Positions 10,340 through 22,571 of a DNA stretch of 64,000 nt are shown here, piece by piece. Position 1 is the first letter of the stretch. Every line of letters begins with the position of its first letter. The position numbers and the translations under genes were made by a program. The notes under the pieces were generated by a model. It ran no database searches. It was not told where the DNA came from and saw only the letters and a program-made list of their open reading frames with translations. Source of the stretch: Clavibacter michiganensis (GTDB taxonomy: Bacteria; Actinomycetota; Actinomycetes; Actinomycetales; Microbacteriaceae); NCBI RefSeq assembly GCF_016907085.1, contig NZ_JAFBBJ010000001.1:434001-498000 (forward strand), read 5' to 3'.

Positions 10340-11653
10340 TCAGGCCGGGGTTGCGGAGAGCTTCGCGGCGAGCACCTCGGCGAAGCGGGCGTACCCGAGG
10401 TCGTTCGGGTGGTTGTCCGGGCCCATCCAGCCGTACGGGTCGGACGCGCCCTCGCCGACCATGCGGGGGACGTACGCGCCGATCTCGAAGACGTCCGCGA
10501 GCGGATCCGCCGAGGCCGCATCCCGGAGCGCGCCGATGTAGTCGGCCCACGTCGTGCCGCGGATCGGCAGCGTCGTGCGCTCGTAGGGCGGCGTGAAGAG
10601 GATGGGCGCCTCGCTCGTGGAGCGGATCAGCTCGATGAGCACGGCCGCGTCCGCGCGCACCTCCTCGGGAGTGCGGACGACCACGTCGTTGATGAGGTGC
10701 TCGGGCATCCAGAGGTCGAGCTCGAAGCGCGGGGCCGAGCGGATCCACGTGCTCACGCCGTCGGGACGCGCCTTCTCCGAGAGCTGCCAGAGCTGCGAGC
10801 CGGAGTTGCCGCCCTCGATGACGTGGATCCCGCGGTCCTCGTCGCCGTCGAAGAGCCAGGCGCCCTCGAGCTCGGGCTTCCCGCCGGCCCAGGCCACGGT
10901 GATCGTGTGCTCCGCCGACTCCAGCTGCGGGCTCGTCCAGGTGAGCGACCCGCCGACGTCCGCGCGGACGGTCTCGGGCGCGCCGTCGTCGACCCGCACG
11001 GTGATGGCCGCGTCGAGTCCGGGCGCCCACCAGCACACGCGCGCCGAGGTCATGCGCGCGGTGTACGTGCCGGGACCCGCGGCCTCGGTGAGCGCGACGA
11101 CGCGGCGCCCCCAGCCGTGCCGTCCGCCCGCGGTGGGGGTCCCGGCGAACGCGAAGCCCTGGTCGGCGGGCACGGTGATCTGGTGCCGCGACGCGATGTA
11201 GTCGAGGCCGCCGCGCGCGCCCGACGGGTACGCGCCACGCAGCCGGTCGCGCAGCTGCGCGGGGTAGGCGTGCTGGAGGGTCGTCGCGCCCTGGCCCTCG
11301 GTGATGCTGTCGCCGAGGACGCCGATCGTGAGGCGGCGCTCGCGGACCTGGTCCCGGAGGGCGTAGAAGCCGGCGAGCGCGTCGTCGGGGGCGTAGGTCA
11401 TGGGCTCGATCGGCGGGCCGCCGGATGCGGTGACGGCGGGCGCAGGCGGATCCCCGGGATCCGTCGTCGGGGTGGCGCCGCCCGTGGGAGGGGCCGGGCG
11501 GGGCGTCGTGGTGCAGCCCGCGACGGCGGCCACCGCGGACAGCGCGGCGAGGCCGCCACCCGCGACGAGGGCGCGGCGGGTGAGGGTGCGGCGCCGGTCG
11601 GTCGGACCGACGGTCGGGCGGTCGCCGGGCGGCGCGGGGGAGTCGTCGGTCAT
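10340..11653 (-). CDS. SGNH/GDSL-type hydrolase lipoprotein
   Basis: This is a 437-residue exported esterase- or lipase-like protein. The N-terminus carries a twin-arginine-type basic motif (TRRALVAGGG), a hydrophobic stretch and the lipobox AVAGC, followed by a Thr/Pro/Gly linker, so it should be anchored to the outer face of the membrane. SGNH block I is GVLGDSITEGQGATTLQ and block V, with the Asp-His pair, is GPDNHPNDLGYARF. A jelly-roll-like insert lies between them (GPGTYTARMTSARVC, TWTSPQLESAEHTITVAW). The overall order resembles carbohydrate-ester hydrolases acting on cell-wall or plant polysaccharides; the substrate is not determined. The ATG start has only a weak GAGGA upstream. Confidence 0.88.
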   Translation of the reverse strand: MTDDSPAPPGDRPTVGPTDRRRTLTRRALVAGGGLAALSAVAAVAGCTTTPRPAPPTGGATPTTDPGDPPAPAVTASGGPPIEPMTYAPDDALAGFYALRDQVRERRLTIGVLGDSITEGQGATTLQHAYPAQLRDRLRGAYPSGARGGLDYIASRHQITVPADQGFAFAGTPTAGGRHGWGRRVVALTEAAGPGTYTARMTSARVCWWAPGLDAAITVRVDDGAPETVRADVGGSLTWTSPQLESAEHTITVAWAGGKPELEGAWLFDGDEDRGIHVIEGGNSGSQLWQLSEKARPDGVSTWIRSAPRFELDLWMPEHLINDVVVRTPEEVRADAAVLIELIRSTSEAPILFTPPYERTTLPIRGTTWADYIGALRDAASADPLADVFEIGAYVPRMVGEGASDPYGWMGPDNHPNDLGYARFAEVLAAKLSATPA

Positions 11654-11796
11654 GTGCGGCGTCCTCGTGGTTCTGGGGCGCGGCGGTGCGCGGCGGATTG
11701 TGCGGGCGCCTCCAGGAGAGCACACGAGCCCGCCCGGGCGCGAACCCTCTGCGGCCCCCGTCCGGGACGGGAGGCGGAAGCCGGGCGGGGCGCCGC

Positions 11797-13854
11797 TCAG
11801 CAGGCCCGGTAGATCCGCAGCGCCGGCCCGTCGACCTCGACGCGGTCGCCGGGCGCGTCGTCCGTCGCCACGACCTCGGGCCGCTCCCACTCGCTCGACC
11901 ACAGCAGGCGCCAGCACGTCACGCCGTCGTGCTCCGGCAGCGTCACGGTCGCGCGGGACTCCTGCCCGTGGACGACGACGAGCACGCAGCTCGGGTCCTC
12001 GGTCTCGGGGGTCGACGTCGTGATCCACTGCAGCGTGCGCGTGCCCGCCGACTCCCAGGCCGCCTCCGTCATGGGGGCGCCGTCCGCGTCGCGCCAGGCG
12101 AGGACCGAGGCGCTCGGCACGCGCGCGTCGGGCTCCGCGTAGCGCACGGGCCGGAGCGCCGGGTTCTCCCGCCGGATGCGGAGCAGGTGGCGCGTGGTCG
12201 CCTCCAGGTCCATCCGCCACGCGTCCTCGTCCCAGCGCATCCACGTCGCCGCGTTGTCGAGGCAGTAGCCGTTGTTGTTGCCGCGCTGCGTGCGGCCCCG
12301 TTCGTCGCCCATCGTGATCATGGGGATCCCCGCGGAGACGAGCAGCGTGCCGAGCAGGTTGCGGGAGGTGCGGCGGCGGGCAGCGAGGATCGCGGCGTCG
12401 CGCGTCGGTCCCTCCACGCCGTGGTTCCAGGAGCGGTTCGCGTCCGTGCCGTCGCGGTTGGACTCGCCGTTGCCGCTGTTGTGCTTGCGGTCGTAGGAGG
12501 TGAGGTCCGCGAGCGTGAAGCCGTCGTGCGCGGTGACGAACGAGACGGAGGCGAGCGGGCCGCGGTCGGCGGCGAACGTGCCGGAGGATCCCGCGAGGCA
12601 GGAGGCGAGCGCCCCCACGCCGTTCGGCGCGCGGCCCGTGCGGCGGGACTCGGCCACGTCGGTGAGCCAGAAGTCGCGCACGACGTCGCGGTAGCCGTCG
12701 TTCCACTCGCTCCAGCCGGATCCGAACCCGCCCGTGCGCCAGCCGCCCATGCCCACGTCCCACGGCTCGGCGATCATGAGGAGGCCGTCGAGCGCCTCGT
12801 CCTCCACGATGGCGCGCAGCAGCGGGTGCGCCGGGTCGAAGTCCACGCGCTCGTCGCGGCCGAGCGTGACGGCGAGGTCGAAGCGGAAGCCGTCGACGCC
12901 CATCACGTCGGACCAGTGCTCGAGCGAGTCGAGCACGAGGCGCTGCGCGTCGGGCCGCGACAGGTCGACCGTGTTCCCGCATCCCGTCACGTCGATGGGC
13001 GTGCCGTCCGGCGTGTGCCGGTAGTAGCGGGAGCCGTCGATGCCGCGCAGGCTCGTGATCGGCCCGTCGGCGCCCTCCTCGGCGGTGTGGTTGTAGACGA
13101 CGTCGAGCACGACCTGGATCCCCGCGGCGTGCAGCGCGTCGACCATGCCCCGGAACTCCGCCGCGACCTGGTCGGCTCCCGCGTCGCGCGCCCGCCGCGT
13201 GGCGTAGGGCGCGTGCGGCGCGAGGTAGGCGAGCGTGTTGTAGCCCCAGTGGTTGATGCGGCCCTGCGCCCGCAGCCGCTCCTCGCTCGTGGACGCGTGC
13301 ACGGGCAGGAGCTCGACCGTCGTGATCCCGAGGTCGACCAGGCGCTCCACCGTCGTCGGGTGCCCGAGGCCCGCGTAGGTGCCGCGGAGCTCCTCGGGCA
13401 GCCGCTCGTCGGTCTTCGTGAAGCCGCGGACGTGCAGCTCGTAGACGACCTGGCGGTCGCGCGGCACGACGGGACGCGCGGCGCGGCGGGCGGCGCGCTC
13501 CTCGGCGGGCACGTCGCTCGTGACGACCGAGCGCCACGCGGCGGGGCCCACCTGCACGAGGCCGCGGGCGTAGGGATCGAGCAGGTGGCGCGTCGGGTCG
13601 AAGGAGTCGCCGGGGGCGGGGTCGCCGTCGACGCGCACCGAATACGCGGTGCCGGGCACGAACCGCGCGCTGGATCCCGTCCACACGCCCGCGTCGCCCC
13701 CCTCCATCGCCACGACCTCCACCACGCGGCGGGGGTCGTCGACGGCCGAGACGGTGAGCTCCACGGCGGACGCGCCGTGGCTCACGACGCGCAGCGTCCC
13801 GCCCTGGTCGTGGAGCGTCAGCCCCAGGGGCACGGGCGGTCCGGGGCGCGGCAT
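11797..13854 (-). CDS. glgX: Glycogen debranching enzyme, GlgX type (copy 1)
   Basis: This is a GH13_11 alpha-1,6-glucosidase of 685 residues. Visible motifs are ELHVRGFTKTDERLPEELRG, LDVVYNHTAEEG, the nucleophile GVDGFRFDLAVTLGRD, LLMIAEPWDVGMGGWRTGGF and the third acid FVTAHDGFTLADLTSYD. The N-terminal CBM48 portion is short (VPLGLTLHDQGGTLRVVSHG). It is a diverged paralogue of the 734-residue debranching enzyme at 50127-52331. I chose the ATG at 13854 (MPRPGPP) over one seven codons upstream, because a -10 box TACCCT ends seven bases before it and the upstream ATG would overlap the divergent gene's start. The promoter is shared face to face with the cysteine desulfurase gene. Confidence 0.92.
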   Translation of the reverse strand: MPRPGPPVPLGLTLHDQGGTLRVVSHGASAVELTVSAVDDPRRVVEVVAMEGGDAGVWTGSSARFVPGTAYSVRVDGDPAPGDSFDPTRHLLDPYARGLVQVGPAAWRSVVTSDVPAEERAARRAARPVVPRDRQVVYELHVRGFTKTDERLPEELRGTYAGLGHPTTVERLVDLGITTVELLPVHASTSEERLRAQGRINHWGYNTLAYLAPHAPYATRRARDAGADQVAAEFRGMVDALHAAGIQVVLDVVYNHTAEEGADGPITSLRGIDGSRYYRHTPDGTPIDVTGCGNTVDLSRPDAQRLVLDSLEHWSDVMGVDGFRFDLAVTLGRDERVDFDPAHPLLRAIVEDEALDGLLMIAEPWDVGMGGWRTGGFGSGWSEWNDGYRDVVRDFWLTDVAESRRTGRAPNGVGALASCLAGSSGTFAADRGPLASVSFVTAHDGFTLADLTSYDRKHNSGNGESNRDGTDANRSWNHGVEGPTRDAAILAARRRTSRNLLGTLLVSAGIPMITMGDERGRTQRGNNNGYCLDNAATWMRWDEDAWRMDLEATTRHLLRIRRENPALRPVRYAEPDARVPSASVLAWRDADGAPMTEAAWESAGTRTLQWITTSTPETEDPSCVLVVVHGQESRATVTLPEHDGVTCWRLLWSSEWERPEVVATDDAPGDRVEVDGPALRIYRAC

Positions 13855-13860
13855 GCGACC

Positions 13861-13867
13861 TAGGGTA
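13861..13867. promoter_or_regulatory. Overlapping divergent -10 boxes (bidirectional leaderless promoter)
   Basis: The plus strand reads TAGGGT at 13861-13866 and the minus strand reads TACCCT at 13867-13862. Each is followed by exactly seven bases and then an ATG (13874 forward, 13854 reverse). One 7-bp element therefore appears to drive two leaderless genes in opposite directions. Confidence 0.65.
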
Positions 13868-13873
13868 GGGGGC

Positions 13874-15075
13874 ATGACGGTCTACCTGGACCACGCGGCG
13901 ACTACGCCCATGCGGCCGGAGGCGATCGCGGCGCTCGCCGGGGCGCTCACCCTGGTGGGGAACCCGTCCTCCATCCACTCGCACGGCCAGGAGGCCCGGC
14001 GCGTGCTGGAGGAGGCGCGCGAGGCGATCGCGCGGGCGCTCGACGCGGACCCGGTCGAGGTCGTGCTCACGTCCGGCGGCACCGAGTCGGTGAACCTCGG
14101 GATCAAGGGGCTGCACGGCGCGCGCGTCGCGGCCGGCCCCCGGCGCACGCGCATCCTCGTGCCCGACGGCGAGCACCACGCCACGGTCGACACGGTCGAG
14201 TGGCTCGAGCGGCGCGGCGCCGTCGTGGAGCGGCTGCCCATCGACGCTGTCGGGCGCATCCGGGTCGACCGGGTCGCCGCCGCGCTCGCCGCGGATCCCG
14301 GATCCGTCTCCCTGCTCACCTTCCTCGCCGCGAGCAACGAGGTCGGCACGATCCAGCCCGTCGAGGAGCTCGCCGCCCTCGCCCGTGCGCACGGCGTGCC
14401 GGTGCACGTCGACGCGGTCGCCGCCCTCGGGCACATGCCGGTGCCGTTCCGGCGCTGGCGCGACGCCGGGGTGCACGCGGTCAGCGTCTCGGCGCACAAG
14501 GTCGGCGGCCCGGTCGGCAGCGGCGCGCTCGTGCTCGCGCGGCAGTCGACGGTGGATCCGCAGATACACGGCGGCGGCCAGCAGCGGCAGGTGCGCTCGG
14601 GCACGCAGGACGCCGCCTCCGCCGTCGCATTCGCCACGGCCGTCACCCTCGCCGTCGCGGAGCTCGACGCCGAGGCGGTGCGCGTGGCGCGCCTCCGCGA
14701 CCGCCTCCTCGAGTCCGTGCTCCGCGACGTCCCCGGCGCGGTGCTCCGCGGCGATCCGGATCCCGCCGGCCGCCTCCCCGGCAACGCGCACCTCACCTTC
14801 GCCGGCTGCCAGGGCGACTCGCTCCTGCTCCTGCTCGACATGGCCGGCGTCTCCGTCTCGACGGGATCCGCGTGCCAGGCCGGCGTGCCCGAGGTCTCGC
14901 ACGTGCTCCTCGGCATGGGGATCCCGGAGGACGAGGCCCGCGGCGCGCTCCGCTTCACGCTCGGCCGCACGACCACCGACGCCGACGTCGACACGCTCCT
15001 CCAGGCGCTGCCCGACGCCGTCGCGCGGGCCTCCCGGGCGGGCCTCGCGGGCCGCGCGGCGCGTAGGCTCACGGG

Positions 15076-15079
<4 letters not shown>
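13874..15079 (+). CDS. Cysteine desulfurase (IscS/NifS family)
   Basis: This pyridoxal-phosphate enzyme takes sulfur from cysteine as a persulfide. Of 401 residues, the start [15 protein letters not shown], the PLP lysine in [14 protein letters not shown] (Lys209) and the catalytic cysteine in [15 protein letters not shown] (Cys334) are all intact. The GSACQAG form is that of the IscS/NifS group. The gene overlaps mnmA (GTGA), so its likely job is to feed sulfur to tRNA thiolation; a role in Fe-S assembly is also possible. The ATG is placed seven bases after the -10 box, with no Shine-Dalgarno, so it is probably leaderless. Confidence 0.93.
15064..15069 (+). promoter_or_regulatory. -10 box TAGGCT inside desulfurase 3' end, leaderless mnmA promoter
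   Basis: TAGGCT plus CACGGG precedes the mnmA GTG at 15076. The box lies within the last codons of the upstream gene, which would allow mnmA to be transcribed separately from the operon. Confidence 0.45.
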
Positions 15080-18631
<3,552 letters not shown>

Positions 18632-18661
18632 TCGGGCCTCCCGCTCGACGTCCCGCGCCGA

Positions 18662-18667
18662 TACCAT
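18662..18667 (+). promoter_or_regulatory. -10 box TACCAT, alpha/beta-hydrolase promoter
   Basis: TACCAT lies about 80 bases before the GTG start at 18745, in the 113-base gap after ligA. The gap holds nothing else I recognise. Confidence 0.4.
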
Positions 18668-18744
18668 GAAGCCACGCGTCGGCGCGGGGCGCGCCATCCA
18701 CAGGCGCCGGCCCTCCCACGCCGGATTCTGGGGGATCTCGAACC

Positions 18745-20133
18745 GTGACGACTCGCCTCCGTGCGCTCCTCACCGTCTCCAGTCTCGCCTGCGCGCTGGT
18801 CGGGGCGCTCCTGGCACCCGCGGCGCCGTCCGTCGCGGCGACGCTCCCGCCGGCCGTGCTCGCCGGGCCGGACGCGGCGGATCCCGCCACGGGCGCGCAC
18901 CTGCCGAGCCCCGCGCGCATCGTCCAGCAGCTCCGCGACCAGGACGTCTCCGACCGCGCGCTCCGCGACACGGCCCCCGTCGCGCTCCTGGGCGCGCTGC
19001 CGGCCCTCGACGTGCCGGAGCTCCGGCGGCTCGCGCTCGGCATCCCGGCCACGATCCGGGAGCTCGTCCGCCGCCCGCCGTCCGTGTCGGGCGTGGCCGC
19101 CTGGTGGTCGGGCCTCGCGCAGGCCGAGCGCCGCGACCTGGCCGAGGGGATCCCCGAGCTCGTCGGCAACCTCGAGGGGATCCCCGTGGTCGAGCGCGAC
19201 GCCGCCAACCGCCGCCTCCTCGACCAGCGCGAGCGCGAGCTGCACGCGAGCGCCACGACGACGCCGGGGCGCGGCGCGCAGCAGTCGATCGGACGCGACA
19301 TGGCCATGATCGCCGAGGTGCGTCGCGCGCTGGAGCCCGCGGCGGGCGGCGCCGCGCGATCGCTGCTGACGCTCGACACGACCTGGCCGGGACGCGCCGC
19401 GGTGGTGATGGGCGACCTCGACACGGCGGAGTACGTCTCCATCGTGGTGCCCGGCATGTACTACTCCGTGTCCGACCGCCTGGTCGACTGGACGGACGTC
19501 GCCGCGCGCCTCCAGCAGCAGCAGACGACGCTGCTCGGAGCGGGAGCGGGAGCGGGAGCCGGAGCGGGCGCGGGCGGCGTCGCCACCATCGCCTGGATTG
19601 GCTACCGCACGCCCGACCTCCTGGGGATCGGATCCCTCGACCTCGCGCACGAGGGCGCGCAGTACCTGGAGGACGCGATCCAGGGGATCCAGGGCCTGCG
19701 TCGCGACGACCCGCCGTACCTCACCGTCATCGCGCACTCCTACGGGTCGACGGCGGCGCTGCTCGCGCTCTCGAGCGGGCGGGCCTCCGTCGACGCCCTG
19801 GCCATGGTGGGATCCCCGGGCGGCGCCGTCCGCGACGCGGCGGAGCTGGACGTGCCCGCCGGCCACGTGTTCGTGGGCGAGGCGCCGTGGGATCCCGTGA
19901 TCGGCTCGTCGTACTTCGGCTCCGACCCGGGCAGCGCGTCGTTCGGTGCCGAGCACTTCGGGGTCGCCGGCACGGGCGCGGCCTCGGGCGTCTCGGCCGA
20001 CGGATCCCTCGCGGGCGTCGCCGGGCACAACAGCTACTTCGACCGCGGCACGGAGTCCTTCCGGAACCTCGCGCTCATCGGCATCGACCGCCCGGTCGCG
20101 CGCGACACCGTCGCCGACGCGAGGGCCGGGTAG
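18745..20133 (+). CDS. Exported alpha/beta-hydrolase (DUF1023-like)
   Basis: This 462-residue protein begins with a signal peptide (RLRALLTVSSLACALVGALL, cleavage near PSVAAT), so it is probably secreted. The C-terminal half is an alpha/beta-hydrolase with the nucleophile elbow TVIAHSYGSTAAL (Ser) and the later MVGSPGGAV; a late VAGHNSYF may hold the histidine. This arrangement matches the actinobacterial DUF1023 hydrolase family. The substrate is unknown. Before the hydrolase core is a run of alternating Gly-Ala encoded by a hexanucleotide repeat (19537-19572). The GTG start has GGGGGAT upstream. Confidence 0.85.
   Translation: MTTRLRALLTVSSLACALVGALLAPAAPSVAATLPPAVLAGPDAADPATGAHLPSPARIVQQLRDQDVSDRALRDTAPVALLGALPALDVPELRRLALGIPATIRELVRRPPSVSGVAAWWSGLAQAERRDLAEGIPELVGNLEGIPVVERDAANRRLLDQRERELHASATTTPGRGAQQSIGRDMAMIAEVRRALEPAAGGAARSLLTLDTTWPGRAAVVMGDLDTAEYVSIVVPGMYYSVSDRLVDWTDVAARLQQQQTTLLGAGAGAGAGAGAGGVATIAWIGYRTPDLLGIGSLDLAHEGAQYLEDAIQGIQGLRRDDPPYLTVIAHSYGSTAALLALSSGRASVDALAMVGSPGGAVRDAAELDVPAGHVFVGEAPWDPVIGSSYFGSDPGSASFGAEHFGVAGTGAASGVSADGSLAGVAGHNSYFDRGTESFRNLALIGIDRPVARDTVADARAG
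19537..19572 (+). repeat. Hexanucleotide repeat GGAGCG, six imperfect copies
   Basis: Three exact GGAGCG units are followed by GGAGCC, GGAGCG and GGCGCG in tandem, encoding alternating Gly-Ala. Changes in copy number would stay in frame and alter only linker length. Confidence 0.85.
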
Positions 20134-20145
20134 CGGGCGCCGCGG

Positions 20146-20592
20146 TCAGCCGCGGCTGCGCTCGGCGTACTCCAGCCGCACGTCGTCGGGACCCGTGGCG
20201 ACGAGGTGGCCGTCGTCCACCTCGAGCGACGACACCTGCGCGAGGTCCTGGAAGTAGCGGGCCTCGAGGCCGCCGTCCTCGCACGGGAGCGTGCCCGGGG
20301 CCACCGCGCCGAGCATCCCGTCGCCCCGCTCGGCCATCCGCCCGGAGTAGTCGTTGCAGGGGCCGCGTCCGCTGATCTCGCCGCCGCCGACCCGCATCGT
20401 GATGAGCGTGTCGCCGACGCCGAGGTCGCCCGCGGCGTCCGATCCGGCCACGAGGTGCCAGTTGCCGCGCACGTCGCTGACGGGCGCGCATCCGGCCAGC
20501 GGCGCGAGGGCCAGCGCGGCGGCGACGGCGACCGCGGCAGCGCGAGGGCCCCCGGATCGGCGGCGGGCGGGGATCCGGGCGGCGGTGGGCAT
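20146..20592 (-). CDS. META/HslJ-like domain lipoprotein
   Basis: This is a 148-residue protein with a basic N-terminus, a hydrophobic stretch and the lipobox PLAGC near residue 34, so it is a predicted lipoprotein. The mature part has the META/HslJ pattern: VRGNWHLVAGSD, a beta-strand DTLITMRVGGGEISGRGPCNDYSG, a second cysteine and a short C-terminal strand. Members are small envelope proteins of uncertain role, sometimes linked to stress or antibiotic tolerance. The ATG is six bases after a -10 box, suggesting leaderless expression, and the gene is divergent from gatC. Confidence 0.8.
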   Translation of the reverse strand: MPTAARIPARRRSGGPRAAAVAVAAALALAPLAGCAPVSDVRGNWHLVAGSDAAGDLGVGDTLITMRVGGGEISGRGPCNDYSGRMAERGDGMLGAVAPGTLPCEDGGLEARYFQDLAQVSSLEVDDGHLVATGPDDVRLEYAERSRG

Positions 20593-20598
20593 GGGGTC

Positions 20599-20604
20599 AC
20601 GCTA
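20599..20604 (-). promoter_or_regulatory. -10 box TAGCGT, leaderless lipoprotein promoter
   Basis: On the minus strand TAGCGT plus GACCCC leads directly into the ATG at 20592. Confidence 0.55.
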
Positions 20605-20605
20605 A

Positions 20606-20611
20606 TAGAAT
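20606..20611 (+). promoter_or_regulatory. -10 box TAGAAT, gatCAB promoter
   Basis: TAGAAT lies one base beyond the divergent minus-strand -10 box. It gives a leader of about 30 bases that ends in the ribosome site TTTGGAGA before the gatC ATG. Confidence 0.6.
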
Positions 20612-20647
20612 CTCCCGGTACCCCCGCACACAGTCCTTTGGAGACGC

Positions 20648-21016
20648 ATGCCCGACACCCGGCCCGAGCCCGCCGACGCGACCAGCGGGGACGAGACCCC
20701 CCAGGCGCCGACCCCCACGGAGCAGATCAGCCGGGAGCAGGTGGAGCACCTCGCCGGCCTCGCGCGCATCCGCCTGAGCGCGGAGGAGATCGACACGCTC
20801 ACGACCGAGCTCGGCCTCATCGTCGAGTCGGTCGCCAAGGTTACCGCGGTCGCCGGCCCCGACGTCCCGGCCACGAGCCACCCCATCCCGCTGGTCAACG
20901 TCTACCGGCCCGATGTCCCCGGCGAGACGCTGACCACCGCCCAGGCGCTCGCGGGCGCACCCGAGCACGACGGATCCCGCTTCAAGGTGTCGGCGATCCT
21001 CGGCGAAGAGCAGTAG
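20648..21016 (+). CDS. gatC: Asp/Glu-tRNA amidotransferase subunit C
   Basis: GatC is the small stabilising subunit of the GatCAB complex that turns Glu-tRNA(Gln) or Asp-tRNA(Asn) into the amide form. The 122-residue chain has the family core [21 protein letters not shown] and [20 protein letters not shown]. The first 30 residues (Pro/Thr/Asp-rich) extend beyond the usual 95-100-residue length. It starts the gatC-gatA-gatB operon, with a normal leader and GGAG site, unlike many neighbours. Confidence 0.95.
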   Translation: MPDTRPEPADATSGDETPQAPTPTEQISREQVEHLAGLARIRLSAEEIDTLTTELGLIVESVAKVTAVAGPDVPATSHPIPLVNVYRPDVPGETLTTAQALAGAPEHDGSRFKVSAILGEEQ

Positions 21017-21023
21017 GAGCACC

Positions 21024-22571
21024 ATGACCGACGACCTCACGCGCCTCAGCGCCGCCGACCTCGCCGACCGCCTCGCCTCCCGCGAGGTCTCGAGCGTCGA
21101 CGCCGTGCGCGCGCACCTCGACCGCATCGACCACGTGGACGGCGACGTCCACGCGTTCCTCCACGTCTCCGGTGAGCGGGCGCTCGGGCTCGCCGCCGAG
21201 ATCGACGCGCAGCGTGCCGACGGCGCCGCCCTCGGGCCGCTCGCGGGCGTGCCCATCGCCATCAAGGACGTGCTCTGCACCATCGACATGCCGTCCACCG
21301 CGGGCTCGCGCATGCTCGAGGGCTGGACCCCGCCCTACGACGCCACGGTGGTCCAGCGCCTGCGCGCCGCGGGCCTCGTGCCGCTCGGCAAGACCAACAT
21401 GGACGAGTTCGCGATGGGATCCTCCACCGAGCACTCGGCCTTCGGCGCCACGCACAACCCGTGGGACCTCGACCGCATCCCCGGCGGCTCGGGCGGCGGA
21501 TCCGCGGCCGCGGTCGCCGCGTTCGAGGCGCCCGTCGCCCTCGGCTCCGACACCGGCGGCTCCATCCGCCAGCCCGCGGCCGTCACCGGATCGGTCGGCG
21601 TCAAGCCCACCTACGGCGGCGTCAGCCGCTACGGCGCCATCGCGCTCGCCTCCAGCCTCGACCAGGTCGGCCCCGTCTCCCGCACGGTGCTCGACTCGGC
21701 GCTCGTGCACGACGTCATCGGCGGGCACGACCCGCGCGACTCCACCTCGCTCACCGACCGGTGGCCCTCGTTCGCCGAGGCCGCGCGCGCCGGGCAGCGC
21801 GAGGGGTCCGTGAAGGGCCTCCGCATCGGCGTCGTGAAGCAGCTCGACGGCGAGGGCTTCCAGGCCGGCGTCACGCAGCGCTTCCGCGAGGCGCTCGACC
21901 TCCTCGAGCAGGCGGGCGCCGAGATCGTCGAGGTCTCCGCCCCGAACTTCGAGCACGCCATCGCGGCGTACTACCTGATCCTCCCCGCGGAGGCGTCGAG
22001 CAACCTCGCCAAGTTCGACTCGGTGCGCTTCGGCCTCCGCGTCAACCCGCCCGGCGGCGGCACGGTCGAGGACGTCATGGCGGCGACCCGCGAGGCCGGC
22101 TTCGGCCCCGAGGTCAAGCGCCGCATCATCCTCGGCACCTACGCGCTGAGCGCCGGCTACTACGACGCCTACTACGGCAGCGCGCAGAAGGTCCGCACGC
22201 TCATCCAGCGCGACTTCGACGCCGCGTTCCAGCAGGTCGACGTGCTCGTCACGCCGTCGGCGCCCACCACGGCGTTCAAGCTCGGCGAGAAGCTCGACGA
22301 CCCGCTGGCGATGTACCTCAACGACCTCACGACGATCCCCGCGAACCTCGCGGGCGTCCCCGGCATCGGCCTCCCCATCGGGCTCGCGCCCGAGGACGGC
22401 CTGCCCGTCGGGATCCAGTTCATGGCGCCCGCCCGCGAGGACGCGCGCCTCTACACGGTCGGCGCCGCGCTCGAGGGGATCCTCGAGCGGCGGTGGGGCG
22501 GGCCCCTGCTCGCCCAGGCACCCGAGCTCGCGCGCGCCGCATCGCGCACCACGGACGGAGACACGCACTGA
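21024..22571 (+). CDS. gatA: Asp/Glu-tRNA amidotransferase subunit A
   Basis: This is the glutaminase subunit that supplies ammonia to GatB. Of 515 residues, the amidase-signature Ser-cisSer-Lys triad is visible: lysine in [10 protein letters not shown], the two serines in [12 protein letters not shown] and [15 protein letters not shown]. The length is normal. AGGAG lies just before the ATG, overlapping the gatC stop region. The stop and the gatB start share one base (TGATG). Confidence 0.97.
   Translation: MTDDLTRLSAADLADRLASREVSSVDAVRAHLDRIDHVDGDVHAFLHVSGERALGLAAEIDAQRADGAALGPLAGVPIAIKDVLCTIDMPSTAGSRMLEGWTPPYDATVVQRLRAAGLVPLGKTNMDEFAMGSSTEHSAFGATHNPWDLDRIPGGSGGGSAAAVAAFEAPVALGSDTGGSIRQPAAVTGSVGVKPTYGGVSRYGAIALASSLDQVGPVSRTVLDSALVHDVIGGHDPRDSTSLTDRWPSFAEAARAGQREGSVKGLRIGVVKQLDGEGFQAGVTQRFREALDLLEQAGAEIVEVSAPNFEHAIAAYYLILPAEASSNLAKFDSVRFGLRVNPPGGGTVEDVMAATREAGFGPEVKRRIILGTYALSAGYYDAYYGSAQKVRTLIQRDFDAAFQQVDVLVTPSAPTTAFKLGEKLDDPLAMYLNDLTTIPANLAGVPGIGLPIGLAPEDGLPVGIQFMAPAREDARLYTVGAALEGILERRWGGPLLAQAPELARAASRTTDGDTH

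Noticed and set aside
10340..14902. A 1520-codon minus-strand frame covering the lipoprotein, debrancher and desulfurase
   Set aside because: Only the SGNH-hydrolase part is coding. The upstream portion is an Arg/Ala-rich shadow of the real genes.
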